Source: Brevibacillus thermoruber 423
GTDB taxonomy: Bacteria > Bacillota > Bacilli > Brevibacillales > Brevibacillaceae
Direction: 5' to 3'
Length of the DNA: 64,000 bases
NCBI RefSeq assembly: GCF_000454065.1
Contig: NZ_ATNE01000001.1
Span: 719,798-783,797 of the forward strand
How positions within the stretch are numbered: the first letter of the stretch is position 1; the number at the start of each line of letters is the position of its first letter. Below, piece by piece: positions 44,448-51,817 of this stretch. Position numbers and translations under genes: made by a program. The notes beneath the pieces are model-generated. The model was not told the origin of the DNA and did no database searches. It saw nothing but the letters and a program-made list of their open reading frames with translations.

Positions 44448-45567
44448 ACAGGGAAGCGTAGCGTTTGCCGATCTGCGGCCAGTGCATGGCGGAGCCGATG
44501 CGGCCGATTTTTGCCTCCCAGTCCCGCCTCAGGCTGTCGTCACGCAAGAGCGCCGCGATTTTTTCCGCCCACCGCTCGCGTTCGCCATACGGAATCAGCA
44601 GCTCGTCGCAGCCCTCCAGTAAATCCTGGGCATAGCTGTACGGCGTGCTCAACACCGGACGTCCCAGCCCGACCGCATAGGCCAGCGTGCCGCTGGTGAT
44701 CTGCTCCATTCCCGGGTAAGGGGTGACGTACAGGTCGCACGCCGTCAGGAATTGGACCAGTTCCTCTTCGTCCACGTACCGGTCGATCATCACCACATGG
44801 CGTTCCAGGCGGTTTCGCCGGATCAGCTCCATCAGCTCCTCCCGGTACGCTTCCCCTTCCCGTTTCTTCACTTCCGGATGGGTTTGGCCGACCACCGCGT
44901 AGAGCAGGTTGGGGACCTCTTTCACCGCTTGCGGCAGCGCCTCCAAAATCAGTTCCAAACCCTTTCCGCGGCTGAGCAGGCCAAACGTCATCATGACCTT
45001 TTTATCCGCCCAGTTCAGCCGCTGCCGAACGGCCTCCCGCTGCTGCGGGTTGGGAACGGGGGTGCCGTGCGGGATAAACACGATGTTCTCTTCCGGAATC
45101 CCGAACGACTGCCGCAGATAGCCGACTGCCCGGCGATTCATTACGACGATCCGATCGCTCCGTTCGGCGATCTCCCGCTGAATCGACCGGTACGGTTCCT
45201 GGGGCGAGGCAAACACGGTGTGGAAGGTCGTGACGAGCGGTTTTTTCAGCTCGCGTACAAAGTCCAGCACATACGCCCCTGCTTCCCCGCCAAAAATGCC
45301 GAACTCATGCTGCAGGGAGACGACCGACACGCCGCTCTCGTTCACTCTCTGCGCCATCGCCCGATACGCCTCCCTGTCGTGTTTGGCAAGCGGCCACAGC
45401 GCCTGATTGTTCCCGTACCCCTGTTCGTTCTCGTCGGCCATCACGATCACCGGGTCCGCTGCGTTCCACAGTTTCGCCTGTTTCACGTGATGCCGCAGGT
45501 GATGGGTATACGTCGCCAGTCCGCACTTTTTCGGAACGTACGTGCTCATGTAAGCCACCTGGATCAT
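44371..45567 (-). CDS. GT4-family glycosyltransferase
   Basis: 398 residues with a GT-B fold. The N half reads VAYMSTYVPKKCGLATYTHHLRHHV, VVSLQHEFGIFGGEAGAYVLDFV and LVTTFHTV. The C half has VMMTFGLLSRGKGLELILEAL, the VVGQTHPEV strand, and the donor-site stretch ACDLYVTPYPGMEQITSGTLAYAVGLGRPVLSTPY. Enzymes with this opening commonly use GDP-mannose or a related donor, in agreement with the neighbouring mannose genes. It overlaps the next gene and starts four bases before the end of the nucleotidyltransferase gene, so the operon is tightly coupled. Confidence 0.9.
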   Translation of the reverse strand: MIQVAYMSTYVPKKCGLATYTHHLRHHVKQAKLWNAADPVIVMADENEQGYGNNQALWPLAKHDREAYRAMAQRVNESGVSVVSLQHEFGIFGGEAGAYVLDFVRELKKPLVTTFHTVFASPQEPYRSIQREIAERSDRIVVMNRRAVGYLRQSFGIPEENIVFIPHGTPVPNPQQREAVRQRLNWADKKVMMTFGLLSRGKGLELILEALPQAVKEVPNLLYAVVGQTHPEVKKREGEAYREELMELIRRNRLERHVVMIDRYVDEEELVQFLTACDLYVTPYPGMEQITSGTLAYAVGLGRPVLSTPYSYAQDLLEGCDELLIPYGERERWAEKIAALLRDDSLRRDWEAKIGRIGSAMHWPQIGKRYASLFVKLSKQSGSTFEQTEGTPVAALSR

Positions 45568-46607
45568 CCTTGTCCTCCTCCCGCCGTCCGGTTCATCACC
45601 GCTTCATGCAAAATGTGGCTGGCTTCCAGCTCCAATCCGTACCCAAAGATGCAGTTCTTCAACTGGGCCGCGTCGCGCACCTTGCAGCCGTTCCACATGA
45701 TCGTTTCCGAGCAGCGGACGCCCTTGCCCAGTTCGCAGCCGTCGCCGATCACCGCATACGGTCCGATCACGCTCCGCTCGCCGATTTTTACCCGCCGGCC
45801 GATCAGCACCGGCGGCACGATCAGCACGCCTTGGGCGATCTCGCTCTCCTCCCCGATCAGGATGCCCGTGCCGTGTTCTTTCTCTCGAAACGGCAGGGAC
45901 AGCTTGCGATCCAAGAGGTCCCAGTGCACCTGCCGGTAACGGTTTTTCGTCCCCAGATCCATCCAGTAGCCGTCGATCAACTTGCCGTAGACCCCCACGT
46001 TCCGTTCGATCAGAAGCGGGAACGTCTCCCGTTCGATCGATACTTCCCGTCCCTGCGGAATCCACTTCAGCACCTCTTTTTCCATCACGTAGATGCCTGC
46101 GTTAATCCGGTTCGACGGCGCCGTCTCCTTGTCCGGCTTTTCCACGAAGCGGATAATTTCCCCTGTGGCTCGCTGTTCCACCACGCCGTACTGCGACGGG
46201 TCATCCACCTCGGTCAGCCCGATCGTGACGCCCCCCTTGTGCTGCACGTGGAAGTCCAGCAGCGGCAGCAGCGATACCTGGTGAACGATGTCCGCATTGA
46301 CCGCCAGAAAACGGTCGCTCAGCAGTTTTTCCGCGTTTTTGATCGCCCCTGCCGTGCCCAACAGGGTTTTTTCCACTGCGTATTCGATGTTGACGCCCCA
46401 CGCCTGTCCGTCGCCGAAGTACCGTTGAATCATTTCCGGATAATGCTTGACGGCAATCACAAAATCAACGATTCCCTGCTGTTTGAGGTGAACGATGAGA
46501 TGCTCCAGCCACGGGCGGTTTCCCACCAAAGCCATCGGTTTTGCCAGATTCTCCGTCAGCGGTCTCAGCCGGGTGCCCAAACCACCCGCCAACAGCAATG
46601 CCTTCAC
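45564..46607 (-). CDS. Sugar-1-phosphate nucleotidyltransferase, probably mannose-1-phosphate guanylyltransferase
   Basis: 347 residues from GTG 46607, with GGGAGG upstream. The nucleotide-binding signature is KALLLAGGLGTRLRPLTENLAKPM. FLAVNADIVHQV holds the metal Asp, and FVEKPDKETAPSNRINAGIYVME is the sugar-site region. The C-terminal third is a left-handed beta-helix of hexapeptide repeats (IAQGVLIVPPVLIGRRVKIGERSVIGPYAVIGDGCELGKGVRCSE), as in GDP-mannose pyrophosphorylases. Context (manA, phosphohexomutase, GT4) supports GDP-mannose, but a UDP- or dTDP-sugar is not excluded. It is the first gene of the operon. Confidence 0.88.
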   Translation of the reverse strand: MKALLLAGGLGTRLRPLTENLAKPMALVGNRPWLEHLIVHLKQQGIVDFVIAVKHYPEMIQRYFGDGQAWGVNIEYAVEKTLLGTAGAIKNAEKLLSDRFLAVNADIVHQVSLLPLLDFHVQHKGGVTIGLTEVDDPSQYGVVEQRATGEIIRFVEKPDKETAPSNRINAGIYVMEKEVLKWIPQGREVSIERETFPLLIERNVGVYGKLIDGYWMDLGTKNRYRQVHWDLLDRKLSLPFREKEHGTGILIGEESEIAQGVLIVPPVLIGRRVKIGERSVIGPYAVIGDGCELGKGVRCSETIMWNGCKVRDAAQLKNCIFGYGLELEASHILHEAVMNRTAGGGQG

Positions 46608-46848
46608 GAGTCATCATCCTCCCTTTTTGAGAAAATAAAAAAGAAGCTTGCACATAAACGAAATCTTTTACCTTCATTTGAAAAAATGAGCAATAAAAAA
46701 TTTCCATTTATGAACAATCTTCTTTTTTGTCACACAGCGCTCAGGGACTGACAGCGATGTGCCGTATGGGTTATGGAAAGACAACGGTAACGTGCGGCGT
46801 CGAACCGGCTGAAGCCTGTGTTCTTCACGCTCTTTCGCACCATCACTG
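46608..46848. other. Leader/intergenic DNA of the mannose operon
   Basis: AT-rich near the operon start, with dense A and T runs. I see no gene. Its other edge is the CIRCE operator. No clear SigA promoter pair could be picked out. Confidence 0.4.
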
Positions 46849-46875
46849 TTAGCACTCATTTGATGTGAGTGCTAA
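46849..46875. promoter_or_regulatory. CIRCE operator (HrcA binding site)
   Basis: TTAGCACTC, 9-nt spacer ATTTGATGT, GAGTGCTAA: a perfect match to the CIRCE inverted repeat bound by the heat-shock repressor HrcA. A TGGTAAAAT extended -10 lies just to the right on the + strand, and CATATAAACT is the best -10 candidate on the - strand. No groES, groEL, hrcA, grpE, dnaK or dnaJ gene is present in the window, so which transcript it controls is open. Confidence 0.93.
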
Positions 46876-47201
46876 CAGTTTATATGGTAAAATTATGATA
46901 ATTTCCTGGCAAACGTGGAAATCAGCGATTTTCCCTGATTTTCTCGAAAAATGAGGATATTTTCCACATTACGATTTGTTTTCTCCTTATTCTTCCATAA
47001 ATCTCGTTTTTACGATGTATTTTATGGAATCGTCCCTCGTCGCCCGCATTGGTCAGCATCATTCCCTATCATGGACCAACGCGGCAGATGACCGCTGCCT
47101 TTCCGATACATCTCCCCCTGATCATTTCCAAAATGATCCGTTATACTAAGAGGGAACGATTCCACCCCCATCGACCGATGGAGTCAGAAAGGAAGATGTC
47201 G

Positions 47202-47480
47202 ATGCCGGACAACCAAACCTTTTCCCCCGAATTTCAAGCACTGCTGGAAAAGTTCACGGAACTGCTAACCGGTGAAGCCACACCCGAACGCGTCCAGATG
47301 GTAACCATCTGGTGTCTCTATTCCCACATGGCAAAAGTAATGCCGCCGCTCATCCAACACTGGGGCAGCGAACCGGAGCACCAGCAGGCCAAGGCGGAAA
47401 TCAAGCGGATTTTTGAACAGATCAAGCAGTGGAACCAGGAAAAGAACGCCAAAAACACGCCGCCCAACATTGTGCAGTAA
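47202..47480 (+). CDS. yusU: DUF2573 family protein (YusU-like)
   Basis: 92 residues from ATG 47202, with AAAGGA 8-9 nt upstream (ATG 47196 would be too close to it). The text FSPEFQALLEKFTELLTGEATPERVQMVTIWCLYSHMAKVMPPLIQHWGSEPEHQQAKAEIKRIFEQIKQWNQ resembles the short helical YusU family of Bacillales, of unknown function. It is the first gene to the right of the CIRCE element (about 325 bp away). Its last codons (PNIVQ-stop) are part of an imperfect repeat found again near 49.76 kb. Confidence 0.75.
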   Translation: MPDNQTFSPEFQALLEKFTELLTGEATPERVQMVTIWCLYSHMAKVMPPLIQHWGSEPEHQQAKAEIKRIFEQIKQWNQEKNAKNTPPNIVQ

Positions 47481-47757
47481 CGCCCAACTCATGCGTTCCA
47501 CACGGGTTCCGCTGCTTCTTTGCCAAAAAAGCCGGTAACTCCATGAGCAGCGGCCTGCCTTGACTGTTCCCTCGCAGCATTCCGACGGGGCCGAATCACT
47601 CGCAGCCTCACTCCATGCTGGATCAGGCACCACGTCACGCAGCACCGGGTCTCACTTCACGCTGGATCGGGCCGGCAACAAGACGTTCCGGAAACGTTCC
47701 GGGGAACCGGCACCGCACACGATAGAGGCTCCCCGCTTCCACACGGCGAACGTGCGT
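47462..47757. repeat. Imperfect direct repeat, copy 1 (about 296 bp)
   Basis: Starts in the last codons of the yusU-like gene (GCCCAACATTGTGCAGTAAC) and runs through ACGGGTTCCGCTGCTTCT, a hairpin (GCCGGTAACTCCATGAGCAGCGGC) and CACGATAGAGG. The same blocks recur in order at 49759-50015. Copy 1 is longer because a GCTGGATC-containing stretch of about 57 bp is doubled. The intergenic DNA from 47481 to 48214 has no other gene that I can support. Confidence 0.75.
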
Positions 47758-47967
47758 GATGCGGAGGAAGAGCAGCCCGTTGTGTTCGCGGTGCCCCTGT
47801 CCAAAGCGCCTGGTGCCGAGCAGAACCGTGTATCATGGCACATGCCGGATTCACGTCACGCCTGGCCATTTTCACTCGAGCTGATCTCCCGCCATTTCAT
47901 GGGAGGCCGGCTCTTTTTCATGCCTGAATGTTCTGTACGGGAAAGCAACCAGCCTGACCTCTACCGG

Positions 47968-48098
47968 ACAGAAAGCTAGGTTTTTCCAGATTGACCACGA
48001 CCGGACGGACAGACAGATTTTTCCGGACTAACCACAAACGACGGACAGACAGATTTTTCCGGACTAACCACAAACGACGGACAGACAGGTTTTTTCCA
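47968..48098. repeat. 36-bp tandem repeat array
   Basis: Two identical 36-bp units (48004-48039 and 48040-48075; core GACGGACAGACAGATTTTTC, then CGGACTAACCACAAAC) flanked by one diverged unit on the left (from 47968) and a partial one on the right (to 48098). The 36-bp period is a multiple of three, but no ribosome binding site opens a frame through it. It is not a CRISPR array, as there are no spacers. Confidence 0.85.
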
Positions 48099-48214
48099 GC
48101 CCCCGGGACGCCCGAACATGTACAGGTCGCCGTCATGGACGCCGCTCGACTGTCTGTGCCATAATAGAAACGACACTTCGCGGGGCCATCCCTCAAGGAA
48201 AGGAACTGAACCTG

Positions 48215-48952
48215 ATGAACAACATCCGTACGATTCGCGAAGAACTGCTGCAGCACCCCGTGTACCGGGAGATCAACACGCCCGAGCGTGTCCGTATCTT
48301 CATGCAGCACCACGTTTTTGCCGTATGGGACTTTATGAGCCTGTTGAAACGGCTGCAGCGGGACCTGACCTGCACGGAGGTGCCCTGGATTCCGTCCCGA
48401 CACAGCCAGTACGCCCGTTTCATCAACGAGATTGTGCTGGGCGAGGAGACCGATGAAGACGGTCAAGGTGGCTATGCCAGCCATTTCGAACTATACGTGG
48501 AAGCGATGAACGAATGCGGCGCGGATACGGGTCCCATCAATCGCTTTCTGGCCGAACTGCAGGCCGGACAAGACTCGCTTGCAGCGCTGCAGGCCGCGGA
48601 AGTTCCGGAATCCGTCTTTCGCTTTGTCCGCCATACCCTGGAACTGGCGAAAAACGGCGGGACCCATGAAGTATGCGCCGCCTTCTTCTTCGGACGGGAG
48701 GACATCATCCCGGACATGTTTCAGGTGCTGGTCGACGAACTGAACCGAAATGGCCAATCGACCAAACGGCTGAACTACTACCTGCAGCGGCACATCGAAC
48801 TGGACGGGGACGAACACGGCCCGCTGGCGGAAAAGCTGCTGACCGCCCTGTGTGAAGACTCCCCGGAAAAACAGGCGGAGGCAGAACGAACGGCCGTGCA
48901 GTCGCTTCGTGCCCGCATCGATCTGTGGAACGGAGTGCTGGCCGTGCTGTAG
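48215..48952 (+). CDS. DUF3050 family protein (heme-oxygenase-like helical fold)
   Basis: 245 residues; AAGGAAC precedes ATG 48215. Well-conserved family blocks are HPVYREINTPERVRIFMQHHVFAVWDFMSLLKRLQRDLTC, FINEIVLGEETDEDGQGGYASHFELYVEAMNECGADTGPINRF and EVCAAFFFGREDIIPDMF. The spaced His and Glu residues (HH, EIVLGEE, SHFE, and later HIELDGDEHG) resemble the diiron or haem-oxygenase-like superfamily. Function is unknown. A hairpin terminator follows. The gene lies between the two imperfect direct repeats. Confidence 0.88.
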   Translation: MNNIRTIREELLQHPVYREINTPERVRIFMQHHVFAVWDFMSLLKRLQRDLTCTEVPWIPSRHSQYARFINEIVLGEETDEDGQGGYASHFELYVEAMNECGADTGPINRFLAELQAGQDSLAALQAAEVPESVFRFVRHTLELAKNGGTHEVCAAFFFGREDIIPDMFQVLVDELNRNGQSTKRLNYYLQRHIELDGDEHGPLAEKLLTALCEDSPEKQAEAERTAVQSLRARIDLWNGVLAVL

Positions 48953-48974
48953 CCGCGACAGAGGAACAGACGCA

Positions 48975-49000
48975 AAAAACCGGACGATGGCCGTCCGGTC
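48975..49000 (-). terminator. Hairpin after the DUF3050 gene, terminator in the minus direction
   Basis: ACCGGACG, ATGG loop region, CCGTCCGGT, with the T run on the minus strand. It is nearly identical to the terminator after yhbH (50465-50495), although the preceding gene is on the + strand. Confidence 0.6.
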
Positions 49001-49426
49001 AGACTGAAGACAGGCGATTGGATTGATGGAGAAGCATGGTTTTCAGACAGAGCCGCTATTGGACCCGACCGGGCCGCGCAGCGTTTTGCGGGAACAAGGA
49101 GCGCCGCCTTTGAAGAGGCCGTTCCACGAGTCACTATCGGTTTTGGCGATCCCCCGCAACTCGCTGCGGAGCGTGCAGTCCGTGCTTCCCTGCCGAGCGT
49201 TTAGCGGGCCCCGTTTATCGTGACGGAACTTTGGTTGATGTGGTTCCGTCCGTACTTCCCTGACAAGCAAGCGTTAACCGGGCCCGCCGAACGCGCGCGT
49301 TTGCTTGTGTTCGGCGGGAAAAGACGGAGCGGATGCCGGAAAACGTGCTTCTCCCCATGCCGTCACGTTGTCTGCACTCTGAGGGACACACCCCCGCATC
49401 CCATTTCATTGAAAGGAACGCGTACA
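49001..49426. other. Intergenic stretch with two related short blocks
   Basis: No gene supported. Two similar segments start at about 49179 (GTCCGTGCTTCCCTGCCGAG) and 49249 (GTCCGTACTTCCCTGACAAG), each ending in a GGGCCC-like block, about 70 bp apart. Long overlapping frames here lack ribosome binding sites. Confidence 0.4.
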
Positions 49427-49609
49427 GTGAATGATAGTGTATCGATGATGGTAGCGATCGCTCTTTTTATGGTGATGAAATACGGGTTCACCAAGCGGGA
49501 TCAATCACTGAAAATCACTCACCTGGTAATGGAGTATGTTATTACGGTTGGTCTTGTACTCGTCATACAATACATTATGTTCGGTTTGGCTTCCATTTCA
49601 GCAAGTTGA
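49427..49609 (+). CDS. Small membrane protein, 60 residues, unknown
   Basis: GTG 49427 follows GAAAGGAAC at 8-9 nt. The product MNDSVSMMVAIALFMVMKYGFTKRDQSLKITHLVMEYVITVGLVLVIQYIMFGLASISAS has two hydrophobic helices with a charged turn (KYGFTKRDQS) between. No family is recognised. It lies just before repeat copy 2. Size and layout resemble short stress or toxin-like membrane peptides, but there is no direct evidence. Confidence 0.55.
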   Translation: MNDSVSMMVAIALFMVMKYGFTKRDQSLKITHLVMEYVITVGLVLVIQYIMFGLASISAS

Positions 49610-49758
49610 AAGCCATACCCAAACACATGAGGCCTCACACGTTTTATTCCCAAAATCATATGTCTTCCCCAAAATGTAAACTGCTGCAGAACGAAAAAAA
49701 TCAATTTTGATAATGGGTAGTGGGAAAAGACGAGCCCAACTAACGCCCCATCTGCTCT

Positions 49759-50015
49759 GCCCAACATCGTGCAGTAACTCCCCAATCACGCGTTCCAGAC
49801 GGGTTCCGCTGCTTCTATGCGAAAAAGCCGTTGCCTCCATAAGCAACGGCCTGCCTCGACCTGTTCCCTCACAACATTCGGACTTGGCGGAGATCAACCG
49901 CAGCGCCAGGCCGCGCTACACGCTGGATCGGACCAGCAAAAAGACGTTCCGAGGAATTTCCGAGGGGTTGGCATCGTACACGATAGAGGTGCCTCGCATC
50001 CACACGATAAACGTG
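49759..50015. repeat. Imperfect direct repeat, copy 2 (about 257 bp)
   Basis: Begins GCCCAACATCGTGCAGTAAC, equal to the end of the yusU-like gene except for one base, and continues with the same blocks as copy 1. It contains a clean hairpin GCCGTTGC-CTCCATAA-GCAACGGC with A's on its left, which on the minus strand would be an intrinsic terminator. Confidence 0.75.
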
Positions 50016-50184
50016 CTCTTCCTTGTGAACGACAACATTGATTAAAGGGACTCCGTATTAAGTGCCTTTCACTGTATATGAGTCTGCTGGTTCTTTTTTC
50101 TGCCATCCTCCCGATTCTTCTCGGGCGTACCGATTACTGCACCGACTGCAGACGGCTTTATGAACTGCCACCCCAAATCGGTGT

Positions 50185-50355
50185 TTATTTAGGCTCTTTC
50201 TTGATAAAAAAAGAAAGTACCATCAACGCTACCGCCAACAATATTTCAACGCAAAAGATTACCCAAAAATTTTCATTAACGTTATCAAATGTATGTTGTG
50301 TGCCACTACCAGTCACTTTAAGTTTTTGGATAAACATATAGTCGTCCCAAAACAT
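50185..50355 (-). CDS. Possible small membrane protein
   Basis: The frame reads MFWDDYMFIQKLKVTGSGTQHTFDNVNENFWVIFCVEILLAVALMVLSFFIKKEPK, with one membrane segment. The good ribosome binding site (AGGAGG, 50393-50398) is not in front of this ATG but of an ATG at 50384 that gives only M-A-L and a stop. Either a frameshift has broken a slightly longer gene (MAL...THYLLAMFWDDY), or a leader peptide precedes it. Confidence 0.35.
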   Translation of the reverse strand: MFWDDYMFIQKLKVTGSGTQHTFDNVNENFWVIFCVEILLAVALMVLSFFIKKEPK

Positions 50356-50464
50356 AGCTAACAAATAGTGTGTTAAAGCGCCATAGAGTAACCTCCTCTT
50401 ATTGGTTATCGGAGAAACAAGGGGGTAATCTTGAGGACTTATGAGGTGCAGCACACGGGGCGCA

Positions 50465-50495
50465 CCACACAAAAAACCGGACGATAACCGTCCGG
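50465..50495 (-). terminator. Terminator after yhbH
   Basis: On the minus strand ACCGGACGG, loop TTAT, CGTCCGGT, then TTTTT, 12 nt past the yhbH stop. Confidence 0.85.
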
Positions 50496-50507
50496 TTCCC
50501 TCTGCTC

Positions 50508-51668
50508 TCATCCCAAACTGACTTCCTTCTTCCCGAAAAACGTCTTCAACGCCTTGTACACTTCTCCCTTTTCCCGGATGACGCAGTGCATGAACTTCGG
50601 CTCCTTGATGTGCCGGTAGGCGGACATCAGGGTGGAGTGCCGGTTGTACTGATTCACCTCTCCGTATCCAAACATGTTGCAGCGATCCATCAATTCCTTG
50701 ACCAGCTTGACGCATCGTTCGTTGTCGGACGTCAGGTTGTCGCCGTCGGAGAAGTGGAACGGATAGATGTTGTACTGGGACGAAGGATAGCGGCTGTCGA
50801 TGATCTCCAGCGCCTTCTTGTAGGCGGAGGAGCAGATCGTGCCGCCGCTCTCGCCCTTGGAGAAAAAGACCTCCTCCGGCACTTCCTTGGCGTCGGTATG
50901 ATGAGCGATAAAGACGATTTCCACCTTTTCGTACTTGGTTCGAAGAAAGCGCAGCATCCAGAAGAAAAAGCTGCGGGCGATGTACTTCTCAAACACACCC
51001 ATCGAGCCGGAGGTGTCCATCATGGCGATGATGACGGCGTTGGAGTGGGGCTTGACGATCTCCTCCCACGTCTTGAAGCGCAGGTCATCGTCGCTGATGC
51101 CCAGCTCCAGGTCGTTGTAGCCGGCCAGCGCGTTGCGGCGGATGGCGGCGATCAGCGTCCGTCTTTTGTCGATGTTGCCCATCAGCCCTTTTTTGCGGAC
51201 GTCGTTGAAACGCGTCTCTTCCACGATGATCCTGTCCTCGTCCTTTTGCTGGAGGTTGGGCAGCTCCAGCTCGGCAAACAACATCTCCTCCAGCTCTTCG
51301 ACAGTGATCTCCGCCTCGAAATAGTCGACACCCGGCTGGTCGCCCGCTCCCTGTCCCTTGCCGGGGCCCTGGGCGGCGTCCCCGTCTTTGGCGATGACGT
51401 CGCCCACTTTGCTGTCTCCTTTTCCCTGACCGCCGTGCTGCCCCTTCTGAAAATTGAAGCGGAGCCGGTACTCATCCAGGGAACGGATCGGGATTTTGAT
51501 CACTTCCCGCCCGTTGGACATGACGATGTTTTCCTCACTGACCAGATCGGGCAGGTTTTTCTTGATCGCTTCTTTCACTTTTTCCTGATGCCGGTTCTGA
51601 TCCTGGTACCCTTTGCGGTGCAGCGACCAGTCTTCCCGGGAGACGACGAACGGTGACGAATCTTCCAT
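50508..51668 (-). CDS. yhbH: Sporulation-associated YhbH/YeaH protein (DUF444)
   Basis: 386 residues from ATG 51668, with GGGGGGAG upstream. It contains the DUF444 pattern: an N-terminal [29 protein letters not shown], a Gly-rich linker ([14 protein letters not shown]...[11 protein letters not shown]) and a von Willebrand A-like domain with the metal-site text MMDTSGSMG (DxSxS) and FSDGDN. It follows prkA in the same direction, the order known in spore formers and, as yeaG-yeaH, in enterobacteria. It is thought to work with the PrkA kinase/ATPase; the exact activity is unknown. Confidence 0.93.
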   Translation of the reverse strand: MEDSSPFVVSREDWSLHRKGYQDQNRHQEKVKEAIKKNLPDLVSEENIVMSNGREVIKIPIRSLDEYRLRFNFQKGQHGGQGKGDSKVGDVIAKDGDAAQGPGKGQGAGDQPGVDYFEAEITVEELEEMLFAELELPNLQQKDEDRIIVEETRFNDVRKKGLMGNIDKRRTLIAAIRRNALAGYNDLELGISDDDLRFKTWEEIVKPHSNAVIIAMMDTSGSMGVFEKYIARSFFFWMLRFLRTKYEKVEIVFIAHHTDAKEVPEEVFFSKGESGGTICSSAYKKALEIIDSRYPSSQYNIYPFHFSDGDNLTSDNERCVKLVKELMDRCNMFGYGEVNQYNRHSTLMSAYRHIKEPKFMHCVIREKGEVYKALKTFFGKKEVSLG

Positions 51669-51710
51669 ATAGACTCCCCCCTCCTGCTGGCGCATCTTCG
51701 GCGTATGGGC

Positions 51711-51750
51711 TTCCCTGGCAAGCCGAATCCTGGTGCCCTCTGGGTACTTC
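51711..51750. repeat. 40-bp direct repeat, copy 1, between prkA and yhbH
   Basis: TTCCCTGGCAAGCCGAATCC... about 40 bp, repeated with 3-4 changes at 51778-51817. Confidence 0.8.
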
Positions 51751-51777
51751 CTACTGGCGCAGCTACGTCGAATCAAC

Positions 51778-51817
51778 TTCCCTGGCAAGCCAGATCCGGG
51801 TGCCCTCTGGGTACTTT
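51778..51817. repeat. 40-bp direct repeat, copy 2, reaching the prkA stop codon
   Basis: TTCCCTGGCAAGCCAGATCC... It ends two bases into the prkA stop (51816-51818). Confidence 0.8.

Noticed and set aside
46849..46875. Terminator instead of CIRCE
   Set aside because: No uridine run; sequence and 9-nt spacer are exactly those of CIRCE.
47968..48098. CRISPR array
   Set aside because: Units are directly tandem with no unique spacers, and no cas genes are nearby.
47462..50015. Riboswitch class for the imperfect repeat pair
   Set aside because: The hairpin looks terminator-like, but no conserved aptamer motif of any class I know could be found.
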